The notes under the pieces: generated by a model | What the model was told of the DNA's origin: nothing | The model's database searches: none | Seen by the model: only the letters and a program-made list of their open reading frames with translations | Program-made: the position numbers and the translations under genes | Shown: positions 42,808 through 53,600 of the stretch, piece after piece | Layout: every line of letters starts with the position of its first letter | Position numbering within the stretch: the first letter of the stretch is position 1 | NCBI GenBank assembly: GCA_947311845.1 | Contig: CAMZMU010000107.1 | Location: 14,613,949 to 14,677,948 of the forward strand | Direction: 5' to 3' | DNA from: Poa pratensis | Taxonomy: Eukaryota > Streptophyta > Magnoliopsida > Poales > Poaceae | Length of the DNA stretch: 64,000 nucleotides

Positions 42808-43295
42808 TGACATGGGTATGCCTATCGGGTACCCTACCATGAGGGTACCTGGTGCACGTATCGACTAGGCCCAACTATCAGAGCCTACATGAAGCCCATG
42901 AAGGGAGGCCCACGAAGATGAAGTATCCTCAAGTTTGGCGAAGCAATAGTCGGTTTAGAGTTTCCTTACTTGTAAATCGAGTCGGTTACGAACACCCGGG
43001 ACCCAGCCTATTATTTAAGGACTGGGAGGGCCATCGAACCAGACAACGAACCACCAGAGCCACAAACCCTAGCGAGATCGACATCTCGCCGGGATCCTTG
43101 TAACCGTCATATTCACAAATCAATAACAGACAGGCAGGACGTAGGGGTGTTACCTCCACACGAGGGCCCTGAACCTGGGTAAAATCTTTGCCCTGCTTGT
43201 CAGCCGACGATACTTCCAGCTCTACCACGTTCTCTCCCCCATATTCATAACCTAGGGACCTTAACCATGGGTCTTGATGAGTCTACCCCTCGTCA
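42808..43295 (+). repeat. Inner 3' LTR (488 bp)
   Basis: Partner of 30064-30552. Preceded directly by the purine-rich ACTCGGGGGCTAC (42795-42807), the likely polypurine tract. Confidence 0.96.
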
Positions 43296-43370
43296 TCCAG
43301 TCCCCGAGATTCATGTCGAGTTTACTCGGCGTGAATCTTTATCATAACACTAACACTTTCCCTTTTTCAG
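43296..43370 (+). other. Rest of interrupted repeat unit and intron end of Outer antisense gene
   Basis: TCCAGTCCCCGAGATTC resumes directly after Inner. The intron ends at CCTTTTTCAG (43370). Confidence 0.8.
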
Positions 43371-43849
43371 GAATGCACCAACACTCGGACCAAGGTGTTC
43401 CACAAGCTGCTCTTGGATCACAAGAAGCTCAGGAGCTCCTACAAGCAGCTGCAGGAGGAGTTGAAGAACAAGGAGAACGAGCACAATGTTGCGCTCAAAA
43501 AGGAAAGAGATGAAGTGTCTCGGCTCTAGAAGGAGCTTGAACAGGCTCAAGAGCTCCTACAAGCAGCTGCAGGAGGAGTTGAAGAACAAGGAGAACGCGC
43601 ACAATGTTGCGCTCAAAAAGGAAAGAGATGAAGTGTCTCGGCTCCATTAGGAGCTTGAACAGGCTCAGAACCAGAAGTCCGAGATGGAGAGAGCTCAAAT
43701 GCAGCGGGAAGAAGATGCTCTGAAGCAGAAGGAGCTCCTCGACCAGACCGAGGCCCGCGCCACCTCGGCTCAAGAAGAACTGGATGCCCTCAAGGCTAAA
43801 TGCGACCGCTGGTTGGCCAAGCTCACTCGGATGAACAGTGAGATGGACA
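43371..43849 (+). pseudogene. Outer antisense gene, coiled-coil exon
   Basis: Encodes HKLLLDHKKLRSSYKQLQEE, LKKERDEVSRL and later QREEDALKQKELLDQTEARA, a heptad-rich coiled coil. A segment is duplicated with a 118-base period (GAGCTCCTACAAGCAGCTG at 43433 and 43551). Because 118 is not a multiple of three, the second copy is out of frame; TAG codons also follow SRL. Bounded by acceptor TTTTTCAG and donor GTAAGT (43850). Confidence 0.7.
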
Positions 43850-44099
43850 GTAAGTTTCCTTTAGGGACAATCGTTTATGTGCTCTACCTACCTCAGTTTT
43901 ATCTGTTTGTGCCATGCCCGCGTAGTTTCTCTCGTCCGTGCCCTGGCAAACTCGCCGATGGCCCGCGCACGGCCAAGACGGCCATTTCCGTCTGGTCAAC
44001 CCCGTTTCACCGTAACTTGGCCTGACTTGTGGGGTCGGCCTGGCGCGGCTCGTGAGTTGGAAGTGGGACCGGTCAAGTGGGGACAGGGAGCAAGTTAAG

Positions 44100-44560
44100 T
44101 GGGGACAGGAAGCGAAGCGAGTTAGGTGGGGTCAGGAAGTGAGTTTAAGTGGGGTCTCGGCCCCAAGATTAACACGTCGTTAACATTGAATTAACAGATT
44201 AGGAAACGAGTCATTGTTTAGTGAGTTGATTAGTACGTCGTTAGCACTGAAATTAAACTGAAATTATGATTCATATTCACTGGAAACTGAAATTGAAATT
44301 ACGTGTTAACATTGAATTAACTGATTAGGAAACGAGTCATTGTTTAGTGAGTTGGTTAGTATGTCGTTAACACTGAAATTATGATTAGAAATTACGTCGT
44401 TAACACTAAAACTGAAACTGATTACAATTAACACTGAAACTGAAACTGATTAGACAAAATTAACACTGAAACTGAAAATGATTAACACTGATTCATATTA
44501 CTATTAACATTGATTACAAAAGATTCCTGCGGTTTTACAAAAGATAAGACAATATTAGCA
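44100..44560. repeat. Degenerate short repeats in the Mutator-like element
   Basis: Recurring ATTAACACTGAAACTGAAA and GGAAACGAGTCATTGTTTAG units; AT-rich; no gene. Confidence 0.7.
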
Positions 44561-44636
44561 GTGCTTTATGCACCGCTACTACGCCGGCGGCGGCCTAATA
44601 CTACTACTAATCAGTAGAAGTGCAACTAATGCACTG

Positions 44637-44998
44637 CTACTGCATGCGCCGCCTCTGGGCTAGCGGTTCGTTGTCGTCGGAGTCGGAGCCGTGGCCGTCG
44701 TCGCCGTCCTCATCCTCCTCCTGTGGAGGCTCCTCCTCCTCCTCTTCCTCGTCGTCGTCCTCCTCCTCCTCGTCGTCGGAGTCGGAGCCGTTGCCGTCCT
44801 GCGGCTCCAACTCCGGGTCCGAGTCCTCCTCCTCGGACCCGTCATTGTCGTCGGAGTCGGGTCGGAGTCGCCGTCCTCCCCCTGGTCGTCGTCGTCGCCC
44901 TCACCGTCGTCGTCGGAGCCGGCGTTCTCCTGCCAATGCCCGTTCCCCTCGCCGTCGGAGTCGCTCGGGATGGCTTCGTTCTGCCACCACAGATCCAT
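44637..44998 (-). CDS. Small acidic protein carried by the Mutator-like element (one probable frameshift)
   Basis: From ATG 44998 the frame reads MDLWWQNEAIPSDSDGEGN, HWQENAGSDDDGEGDDDDQ, then loses its acidic character at about 44865. One extra C there puts it into a frame with long Asp/Glu runs that ends SDSDDNEPLAQRRRMQ at TAG 44637-44639. The restored acidic character and basic end suggest a real 120-residue protein. No function is known. The plus-strand Ser-rich frame over the same place is its mirror image. Confidence 0.55.
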
Positions 44999-45099
44999 TG
45001 CAGGGAAGAAGGGGGTGGTTGGGAGTTTTTCGGGCTGGAGAGAAGAAACAAGAACTGCACAATGGCAATGTCGTGAAGAGAGAACCGAGTGAACCGCAA

Positions 45100-45615
45100 T
45101 GCAATGGGATTGGGGTTTTTATGTGTGATGAAGGGATAGTGATGAATTCACTGCCGCCGGCGCGTAGATCGATAACCGCTTGGGGCACCGAACAGGCGGC
45201 AGGCGGATCGCTTCGTTTTCTTGCCAACGCAGTGTGAAATGACAACACAATTTACAGATTATATTCGCAATGATGACATCGTGTGACCGCGCTTCACGCC
45301 TAGTCGAACTGACGTGCCTGTAAATGTTCACCACGTCATCTGGTGCCCCTTGACGTGTCGAGTCCAAGTGTCGAACAGTTGATGTGCGTCGTTGTTATGA
45401 TCAAATTGAATGCAGTTGGAGACGCTGTGAGACATCTACACGTAGCAGAAGCATTTTTTGTGAGAACTGGCGCGAATAACTTTTTGTTTACGTGCAAATA
45501 TGCGTCAGTGCATCATGTCAACACACCAAGCGCGATTTGGACATGAACTAGACGTGAACGGCACGCACAATGCGCGCTCTGTGTAGTTACGCGATATGAA
45601 CGTGTGTAGACCTTG
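45100..45615. other. Interior of the Mutator-like element, nothing recognised
   Basis: Upstream of the acidic-protein gene on the minus strand; no domains, hairpins or repeats noted. Confidence 0.4.
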
Positions 45616-46300
45616 TTTATCAACTTGAATCGTTAGTATATGACATAAGAGGACTATGTGCGCAGGATTTTCCATTTTTTATATTTTTTGAATATTTGAA
45701 GCTCATTTCAAATTTCGGTCAACTTAATGTTGACCTACATTTAAACAAGTTTAAAACATGAAAATGGAAAACTAAGCATGGATCCTTCTTAGTCACTCCA
45801 AAATGAAACTTTGTGAGGTGTTTGAACATTTTATGTTGGAAATCCAAAACCCCTTCTCTTCAGCCTAAAAATCGTAGGACATAGTCTGAGATATCGCCTT
45901 AGATACATGCATTTCTCATATGAAATGTTTATAGATGATGTTTATCAACTTGAATCGTTAGTATATGACATAAGACGACTATGTGCGCAGGATTTTCCTT
46001 TTTTCATTTTTTTTGAATATTTGAAGCTCATTTGACCCTCGAGTTAATACGACATAGTTCGAGGATATCACTTAGATACATGAATTTTTCATCTGAATGT
46101 GTATATACATTGTTTATCAGCTTGAATCGTTAGTATATGGCATAAGACGACTATGTGCGCAGGATTTTCCATTTTTTGACTTTTTTTGAATATTTGAAGC
46201 TCATTTCAAATTTCGGTCAACTTAACGTTGACCGACATTTAAACAAGTTTAAAACATGAAATTTGAAAAACGAAGACTCGATCCTTCTTAGTCACTTCAA
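45616..46300. repeat. Three-copy dispersed direct repeat
   Basis: Segments with CTTGAATCGTTAGTATATG and GACTATGTGCGCAGGATTTT occur at about 45630, 45950 and 46120. The first and third are followed by the same AATTTCGGTCAACTTAA tail. The second is truncated. Confidence 0.85.
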
Positions 46301-46667
46301 AATGAAGATTGGACACTTTATCAAACTTTTCAAAACCCCGTTGAGTGCCTCCAAACCCCATTTGAACAATGACCGTCGAACTAACCGTAGCGTTGAACTG
46401 CAGCCGTCCGATCGTTCCTCTAGAAGGAATATGCAGGCAGATTTGGGGCGATCCGCGAGAAGCTCATTCTGCGATCTGATTGGACGCGTGCGTAGGACTA
46501 GGGCTTTACCCGCTGACGAGTGGACCACGACGTACCCATTGGGGATTTTGGCTCGCCCACCCCCATTTGCCTGAGTGACACAAAATGTGGATTTTGGCAC
46601 ACCAAATGGGGATTTTGGTTGTAACCCGTCATCTAGCTTGAATCCAAATAAATTTTCAAATGAGCTT

Positions 46668-46890
46668 GGACTCGCTGAAAAATGTGTTTCAAATGAGCTA
46701 CAAATGTAGGGTAAACGGCTCCATTTGTAAGCAAAAATGGTGGACTCGCTGAAAAATGTCTTTCAAATGAGCTCCAAAGGTAGGGTAAACGGCCCCATTT
46801 CTAAGCAAAAATGGTGGACTCGCTGAAAAATGTCTTTCAAATGAGCTCCAAAGGTAGGGTAAACGGCCCCATTTCTAAGCAAAATTTGCA
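46668..46890. repeat. 73/74-bp tandem repeat, three copies
   Basis: GGACTCGCTGAAAAATGT starts at 46668, 46742 and 46815. The last two copies are almost identical. Confidence 0.9.
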
Positions 46891-47058
46891 AACTGAAGTG
46901 GATTTTGGCACACCAAATGGGGATTTACACACACAATTAGAAACGTCAAGCATAAGGCCTTGCCAAATTTCATGGTAGTACAAAATTATAAAATAGATCA
47001 ACAACTAATAACTAAATTGGCACTTGCCCTTAATAAAGTAACTAATAACTAAAATGGA

Positions 47059-47576
47059 CTACCACTCGTCCTCGTCATCGGAAACCTCCACCGACTCGGC
47101 CTTGCCCTTGCCCTGCCCTTGCCCTTGGCATCGACCTCCATTGGGGCGTTGCTGTTCGACGGCGACCACATGCCCTTCTTCTTCCTCTTGAGCCGTTGCT
47201 GCTCGGCGGCGGAATGCTTGGCCAGCTCTGTGGCTTTATGGTCGGCCATGGCCCAAGCCATACCCGGGTCCAGGACCTCCGTGACCTCGTCCTTCCAGGC
47301 CATGGTCCAGTCCATACCCGGGTCGTCCTCGTCGGACAGATCAATGAAGGGAATGGGATCGGGAGCAATGGCCCTGCCCCTGCCCCTGCCCCTTGGAGAC
47401 TCCCCGGATCGTGCAATCTCCCAGCTTGCACGCATCCAGCTCGAACTTGGAGGAGTACGCGCACGCCCACGCCCACGCCCCATGCCGCTTCCCTCGCTCG
47501 CCTCAAGAAACCAAGGATAGCGGATGTGGCGGCGGCGGTTCAAGCTGGGAGTGGAGCTGCCATCACCACGAGCCAT
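47059..47576 (-). CDS. Second small protein carried by the Mutator-like element (one probable frameshift)
   Basis: From ATG 47576: MARGDGSSTPSLNRRRHIRY, an Arg/Gly-rich part, then IDLSDEDDPGMDWTMAWKDE, EVLDPGMAWAMADHKATELA and a basic QQRLKRKKK. It then has a GGCAAG repeat around 47100-47125. One A missing in that repeat shifts the frame; with it the end is SVEVSDDEDEW at TAG 47059-47061. Two copies of a DPGM-W-MAW-like motif are present. No function is known. It shares an acidic C-terminus with the other gene of this element. Confidence 0.55.
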
Positions 47577-48244
47577 GGAGAGATAAGGGACTGGGCGAGG
47601 GTGTCTAGGAGAGGAAGAGGGGATTTGTGAGCGCAATGGGCAAGGAGATGGCTCCTTTTAAAGCCATCTACGACCAGGATTGGGCGAGGACGTTTGGACG
47701 GCGTCGCGGTCTAGACGGCAGTAATGGCGACCGGGCATTGATTCGGCTCCAGACTGCTCAGCTTGCAGCAGGACAGAGTAGGCAAGAGAGACGCGAGGAC
47801 GGCGGAGCATATGCGCGGCCGGGCCGGCAGTGTAGGCGGCGAGGCAGCTTTTTGCCGGCTAGGGGGGCACGCAATTGAAGGCGCGGCGCAAATTTGGGGA
47901 CAGTGAGCACAGGCATGGTCACATGGACGCGCACGTACGGCTGCATGCAAGCACTCCGCCGCCGCTGGCCCCACTTGCAAGCTTTAAGTGGGACGGGGTG
48001 CATGCACTTCGCTGGGCCCACATGTAACAGGTTTGTTAACGGTCAAAGGGCGGAAACGACCGTCTTCGCCATCCGCAGGCCATGTGCGAGCCAGCCAGGG
48101 CACAAACATATAAACTAGAGAGAACCAGGGCACAGATGCAATAATCCCTTTCCTTTATCCTTTCTTTTCATTTTCTTTACTTCTACCGACATTAGATATA
48201 TGATGGTATATGACTTAACTCGGTGATAGCTTTTCTTGCTGCAG

Positions 48245-48990
48245 AACACTTCTCCCACTCCAAGGCCGCTGCAGCAAACATTACCCGCAAGGCACGAGCA
48301 AAAAGAGCAGAATCTGGCCCGATCTCGGAGGAATGGGACATTGAAGATCATCTGACGGCCCTGGATGCTCGCATATCTCCTCTGAGGTGCATCGGTACTG
48401 AGCTCCTTGAAGCTGGGATCCGGGTTTACCGGGTTCTATGGCCAGAGTCTGCAACGCCAGCTACCATCGCCGAGTTATCCAAGTGCCTGCTGGCCGCCGA
48501 GACAAGGCTCCGAGAGTGGAGATCTTCCTTAGCTCGTGCCGGTGCAGATCAAGCTCTGACCTTTGTGCTCTCTTGGTATGAGTCCATCGAGCTTAATGCA
48601 GTGCGATCCTTGCGCTCCGACTCGATATGGACGTCGGATCCACAACTGATCTAGAGCCGCAAGGATGCAGCCTCCTTCATGGCCGGGTATGCTCAAACCC
48701 AATCCCTCATTCCTGGTCCAGTCTACTATGATAATGAAGAAGATGAAGAGGGCGAAGATGATGATGAGGAAGAGGAAGTGGACGAGGAGATCGAGGTTGA
48801 AACTCCCAACACTGCCACTGACGCAGCAGCCGACACTGCCAAGCAGACAGCAGCCGACACATCTTCGGAACCAGCATCCGACATCATCGGCAACCCGGCA
48901 ACCGACACGACGGTCGATCCTGCGACCGAGATTGCCCCTGCGGCTCCCACTGCTCCTACTGACCCGAGCTCCTCCACCGCAACTGCTTGA
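48245..48990 (+). pseudogene. Outer antisense gene, C-terminal exon
   Basis: After acceptor CTTGCTGCAG (48244) the frame encodes LTALDARISPLRCIGTELLE, VYRVLWPESATPATIAELSK and ALTFVLSWYESIELNAV. An acidic EEDEEGEDDDEEEEVDEEIE run and Ala/Thr/Asp repeats follow, ending TGA 48988-48990. One in-frame TAG at 48652-48654 interrupts it. The helical part corresponds to the C-terminal domain of Inner's antisense blocks. Confidence 0.75.
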
Positions 48991-49588
48991 ACCTTTTACA
49001 AGTTAAACCGTTAAATCCCCGGAATGCCGGGTGCGGATGTATATATACTCTTAAGTTTTTAACATTGCTACTCTATTTTGCTAGTTTCAACGAGATGCCA
49101 GATCACTTTGCACCAAGTTCCTGAGTTTACTTTCTTGTTTACTATACTTAGTAATCTTTGCTCTTGTCTACCATTTTGGCGTTCGACAATCGAGTCACAA
49201 GATCAAAATTATAGCATACAGTACTCATAGATTTTGAGATTAGGTTTAGAGTCATCCGACACAAAGAAAAGGAATAAAATATAGGGTTAGTAAACAACAT
49301 ATACCGAATCATTTTTGGAGCGAGTCCCCGAGTTCGTTTTCATGTTCACTATATTCCATAACCTCTGCTCTTTACTGCCATTCTCGCGTTCGTCAGTCGA
49401 ATCACAAGATCACAACAAGATAGCATACATTACTTGAACTTTGAGACGAGGTTTAGAACCATTCGGCATAGAAATAGCATAGATAAAAAAGAGATAAAAC
49501 ACATGCATATAGACAAGGCAGTCCTCGAGTTTCTTTTCGGAGTGCCAACATTTCATTCAAAGGAAACTGAGATACATACATTGCGCCC
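48991..49588. repeat. Outer spacer between antisense gene and integrase, with a two-copy repeat
   Basis: Two diverged copies, about 205 bases apart, of a segment with GAGTTTACTTTCTTGTTTAC / GAGTTCGTTTTCATGTTCAC and CGAATCACAAGATC (49121-49290 and 49327-49485). No gene. Confidence 0.7.
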
Positions 49589-50717
49589 TTAAGAGTAAAA
49601 GGGACGGAGTAGAGCTACATTCCAGGGTCGTTTGGTTTCCTCTCCGGATTTGTCCATCATGTCCTTCCTCGGTTCCTGTGCATCTATAAGATAGTATGCA
49701 TCATTGTACAGAGCCTTGCTCACAATGAACGGTCCCTCCCATGGAGGTGATAACTTGTGCATGCCGGCAGTGCACTGCACTAGCCTAAGCACCAAATCTC
49801 CTTCTCGGAATACCCGAGGATTGATCTTCCGGCTATGATAGCGTCGGAGATTTTGCTGATATATTGCTGACCGAGATAAGGCCAGTTCTCGTGCTTCTTC
49901 GAGCAGATCGACATCATTTTCGGCCAGTTGATCTTTTGCTTCGGTTTCTGTGTATAGTGCAACTCTTAGCGAGTCATACTGTATGTCGGTCGGCAGGACC
50001 GCTTCTGCTCCATAGACCAGAAAAAATGGCGTATAGCCCGTTGATCGATGCGGTGTGGTCCTGAGACCCCACTGCCGGTATCTCATCTATCCAACAACCC
50101 GGAGATCGCAGCAGTGGTTCAATCAACCGGGCTTTGATGCCGGATAACACCAATGCATTTGCTTTTTCCACTTGCCCATTGGCCTACGGATGCGCGACCG
50201 ATGCTATGTCAAGTCGGATTCTCTTTTCAGCACAGAACCGAGCAAATTCTCCTACAGCAAAGTTCATGCCATTATCCGAGATAATGCTCTGTGGGTAACC
50301 ATATCTCAAAATGATGTCTTTCAAGAAAGATACAGCCATGTGGCCGTCACACTTCCTGATTGGCTTCACCTAGATCCACTTGGTGAATTTGTCTACCATC
50401 ACCAGCATATGAGTCATGTTGCCTCGGGCTGGTTTGAATTCCCCCACCATATCCAGACACCAAACAGTAAAAGGCCAAGTGATGGGAATTGTCTTGAGTG
50501 CTGAAACTGGCATGTGGATCTTGTGAGCAAATCTCTGACACCCCTCGTACTTTCTGACGATATCTTCTGCCTGTTGCAAAGCAGTGGGCCAGTAAAACCC
50601 ATGCCGGAATACCTTAGCAACCAAGGCTCTTGAGCAAGCATGATGACCACATTCTCCTTGATGAATTTCCAGGAGCATCTCTTGCCCTTCCTCCGGTTCA
50701 ACACAACGTTGCAGCAC
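49589..50717 (-). pseudogene. Outer integrase
   Basis: Minus strand: GHHACSRALVAKVFRHGFYW, CLDMVGEF, IISDNGMNFAVGEF, NGQVEKANAL, then VYGAEAVLPTDIQY and SPPWEGPFIVSKAL, ending RPWNVALLRPFYS at 49589. In-frame TAG codons at 50370-50372 and 50184-50186 and a frame change near 50050-50080 inactivate it. The DDE residues are still visible. Confidence 0.85.
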
Positions 50718-51484
50718 TGTGGTTGCACTTCTCTTGTATAACTCCTTGTTGACGATGGTGTATGCTTTGGATCTTCTTCTCGCCTGGCCTCGGCTTTATC
50801 ATTTGGCTGACTCCTATCTATCATATATGACATTATAGGCCGTGCCCATCCTGGCACAGGACGTACATGAAAGACCGGTTCATCCACCTCCATTGGTTCA
50901 ACCGACATTGCCTCCTCCGACATCAACTGGTCAGTCCCCGAGTTCTGCCAAGCAGTCCCCGGGTTATCCCAAATGCACCCGACATAAACGTACATGGGAA
51001 AAGCATCAGATTTCGGTTTCCCCGGGATAAAGATTGGCTCGGACTCGGGCGACGGTTTGATTGATGGTTTCCTCAGATGCTCCAAGGATATGCTGGGTGG
51101 AATTGGATCCCGAGATGAACCTAGCTTGGACAATACATCGGCGGCTTCATTTTCTGCCCGAGGTACATGCTTGAACTCGCAACCTTCAAAGAATCCCGAG
51201 ACCTTCTGGACATGAAACCGATATAACGCCATGTTGGCGTCTAAACCGTCCCAATTTCCCGAGGCTTGCTGCACCACCAGATCTGAGTCTCCGAAGCATT
51301 CTATCTGGCGAATACCAATTTCCTTGGCCACATTGAGCCCATGAATAAGTGCCTCATACTCGGCCACATTGTTGGATGCCGCAAAATGAATCTGCAATAC
51401 ATATCTCAGTTGATCCTGCTTTGGCGAGGTAAGGACTACCCCGGCACCTAAACCAATTTTTGTCTTGGAGCCATCAAAGTGCAT
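50718..51484 (-). pseudogene. Outer second (archaeal-like) RNase H and linker
   Basis: Minus strand from HFDGSKTKIGLGAGVVLTSP through NVAEYEALIHGLNVAKEIG, CFGDSDLVVQQASG and AENEAADVLSKLGSS, followed by a long linker. The D/E/D/D-type residues are retained. It is separated from RT by a TAG next to 51485-51488. As in Inner, this marks the Tat lineage. Confidence 0.8.
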
Positions 51485-51487
51485 TCT

Positions 51488-52874
51488 CTAGTAATTAGAG
51501 TCAGGCAGTGGTGGTTCATATTGCATCTCGGCCCAATCCACGAAGAAATCAGGCAGTGCCTTAGATTTGATGGCATCTCTTCTTTCATAATGTGGCGTAT
51601 AAGGAGCCAGCTCAATAGCCCATTTGGCTACTCGGCCGCTTGCATCTTTGTTACCAATGATCTCCGAGATAGGAGCCTCACACACCACTCTGATTGGATG
51701 CTCTTGGAAGTAATGTTTCAACTTCTTAGCCGCCATATAGACACCATATGTCATTTTCTGGTAGTGAGGATAATTTTGCTTGGACAATGAGATCACCTCG
51801 CTCAGATAGTATACCGACCTTTGCACGGTTTTACCATCTTCTTCTCGCTCCACCACCACTACGGCACTCACAACTCGGGTGGCTGCAATGTAGAGCAACA
51901 TCGGCTCTTTGGATAACGGTGAGGCCAATATCGGCGCAGTTGCCAACATCTTTTTTAGTTCAGTGAACGCCGCCTCCGCTTGCGGGGTCCACACGAAATT
52001 GTTACTTTTTTCATTAGTTGGTATAAAGGTAATGCATTTTCTCCCAACCTACTAACAAACCGACTCAAGGAGGCCAAGCAACCAGTGAATTTCTGCACAT
52101 CCTTGAGACATTCCAGTAACCTCATGTTTTCAATAGCACGGATCTATGTCGGATTTGCCTCGATACCTCGGCTTGACACGAGGAAACCAAGCAACTTGCC
52201 TGCCGGTACACCAAATGTGCATTTGTCCGGGTTAAGTTTCATCCGGAATCTCCTTAGATTCGCGAATGTTTCTCTGAGATCATCAATCAGAGTGGATTTC
52301 TCTTTAGTTTTGATGACGATATCATCGACATATACCTGCACATTTTTGCCTTTTGATCATGCAAGCATTTCTGCATACATCTCTGGTAAGTAGCACCAGC
52401 ATTTCTCAAACCAAATGTCATGACACGATAGCAATAAGCCCCGTACGGGGTAATAAAAGCAGTTTTCAATTGATCAGCAGGGTTCAGAGGTATCTGGTGA
52501 AAACCAGAATATGCATCTACAAAGGATAACAGCTCACACCCGGCAGTGGAATCGATCACTTGATCAATCCGAGGCTGCGGGAATGGATCCTTAGGACATG
52601 CCTTGTTCAAGTTTGTGAAATCGATACACATGCGGCACACCTTGGCCACGATCGGTTCATCCTTTTTCTTTTCACTAGGACCGGGTTAGACAACCAGTCC
52701 GGATGTAGCACTTCCATGATGAAACCAGCTGCAAGTAACTTGGCTAGCTCATCGCCTATCACCTTTCTCCTCTCATCTGAGAGACGTCGCATGGGTTGCT
52801 TCACCGGTTTCATATCCGGTCTAACGAACAATGAGTGCTCAGCCAACTCCCTCGGAACACCTGGCAGGTCCTGA
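51488..52874 (-). pseudogene. Outer reverse transcriptase and degenerate Ty3-type RNase H
   Basis: Minus strand: MRRLSDERRKVIGDELAKLL, FVDAYSGFHQIPL, TFGLRNAGATYQRCM, QVYVDDIVI, NPDKCTFGVPAGKLLGFLVS, then WTPQAEAAFTELKKMLATAP and VYYLSEVISLSKQNYPHYQK. Frame changes occur near 52650, 52345 and 52000-52050, and a TAG stands at 52144-52146. The first RNase H region again lacks the catalytic TDAS (LYIAATR). Confidence 0.85.
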
Positions 52875-52930
52875 TTCGACCATGCAAAGATATCCCGATT
52901 CTCACGGAGGAAGTGACTGAGCTCGCCTTC

Positions 52931-53600
52931 CTATTTCTCGGTCAATCCGGTACCAATGATGACGTTGTGGTCTGGGCACGCCGGGTCGACGTTGATCTTC
53001 TTCGTCTCCTTCGGCGCCTGGAATGCCGCACTCTGCTCCGGGTTACTCATACCCAGCATACCGAGTTGCGCGGACTGGGCCAGCGCCACCACCTCATGGA
53101 TCTTCTTCTTCTCCGCAGTAATGATTAATGACTCGGTCAGGCAAGAGCCAGCCGAGGCGCACTCCAAGGCACGCTTATAGTCACCCGAGATGATGATGCC
53201 ATTAGGACCCGACAGCTTCATCTTGAGGTAAGCCACATGGGTAGATATCATGAACTTGGACAGTGCTGGTCTACCGAGCAAAGCAGGTATGGACTTTCGA
53301 GGTCCACCACCTCGAATTGGATGCTCTCAGTTCTGCAGTTGTCCTTGGCGCCGAATAACACATCAACCCAAATCTTGCCCATAGGTGCACATGAGACACC
53401 AGGCACTATACCATGAAAGGTTGTACTACTCGGTTGCAGCATGTTTGCCGAGATGCCCATCTTCACCATGGTGTCTCGGTACATGATATTGATGGTGCTC
53501 CCATTGTCAATGAGAACTCGGGTGAACCTGACATTGATGGTGGGCCTGATGAATGTCGGATCCACCAGTAGAGCGTAACCTCCCGGGTTGGCATGACCCG
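52931..53600 (-). pseudogene. Outer aspartic protease
   Basis: Minus strand: NVRFTRVLIDNGSTINIMYR holds the retropepsin active site as DNGS. TTFHGIVPG, IQFEVVDLESPY and a downstream LGRPALSKFMISTHVAYLKM follow. Frame changes occur near 53270-53290 and 53560-53600. Confidence 0.75.

Larger units (their letters stand above)
30064..43295 (+). mobile_element. Inner: young Ty3/gypsy (Tat-like) LTR retrotransposon, TSD TCCAG
   Basis: LTRs TGACATGGG...CTCGTCA at 30064-30552 and 42808-43295 are identical by eye except for one C in a short run near position 123. TCCAG flanks both sides (30059-30063 and 43296-43300). The 13.2-kb element has PBS, gag, protease, RT, two RNase H-type domains and integrase on the plus strand. 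A 5.5-kb segment follows with antisense genes on the minus strand, then a polypurine tract. It sits in the 58-bp repeats of Outer's intron. Confidence 0.96.
43909..48134. mobile_element. Mutator-like element with long degenerate terminal inverted repeats
   Basis: About 110 bases at the left (43909-44020) match the reverse complement of about 48020-48134. Both begin GTGCC, repeat GTGCCCTGGC about 30 bases in, and share ATGGCC, AAGACGG and TTTCCG at the same spacing. Long, imperfect inverted repeats point to the Mutator superfamily. No clear 9-base target duplication is visible and there is no transposase. It carries two short acidic-protein genes on the minus strand and blocks of internal repeats. 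It occupies an intron of Outer's antisense gene. Confidence 0.65.

Noticed and set aside
44620..45237. Serine-rich plus-strand frame of about 200 residues
   Set aside because: It is the complement of the acidic Asp/Glu codons of the minus-strand gene at 44637-44998; poly-Ser arises from GAG/GAC read backwards.
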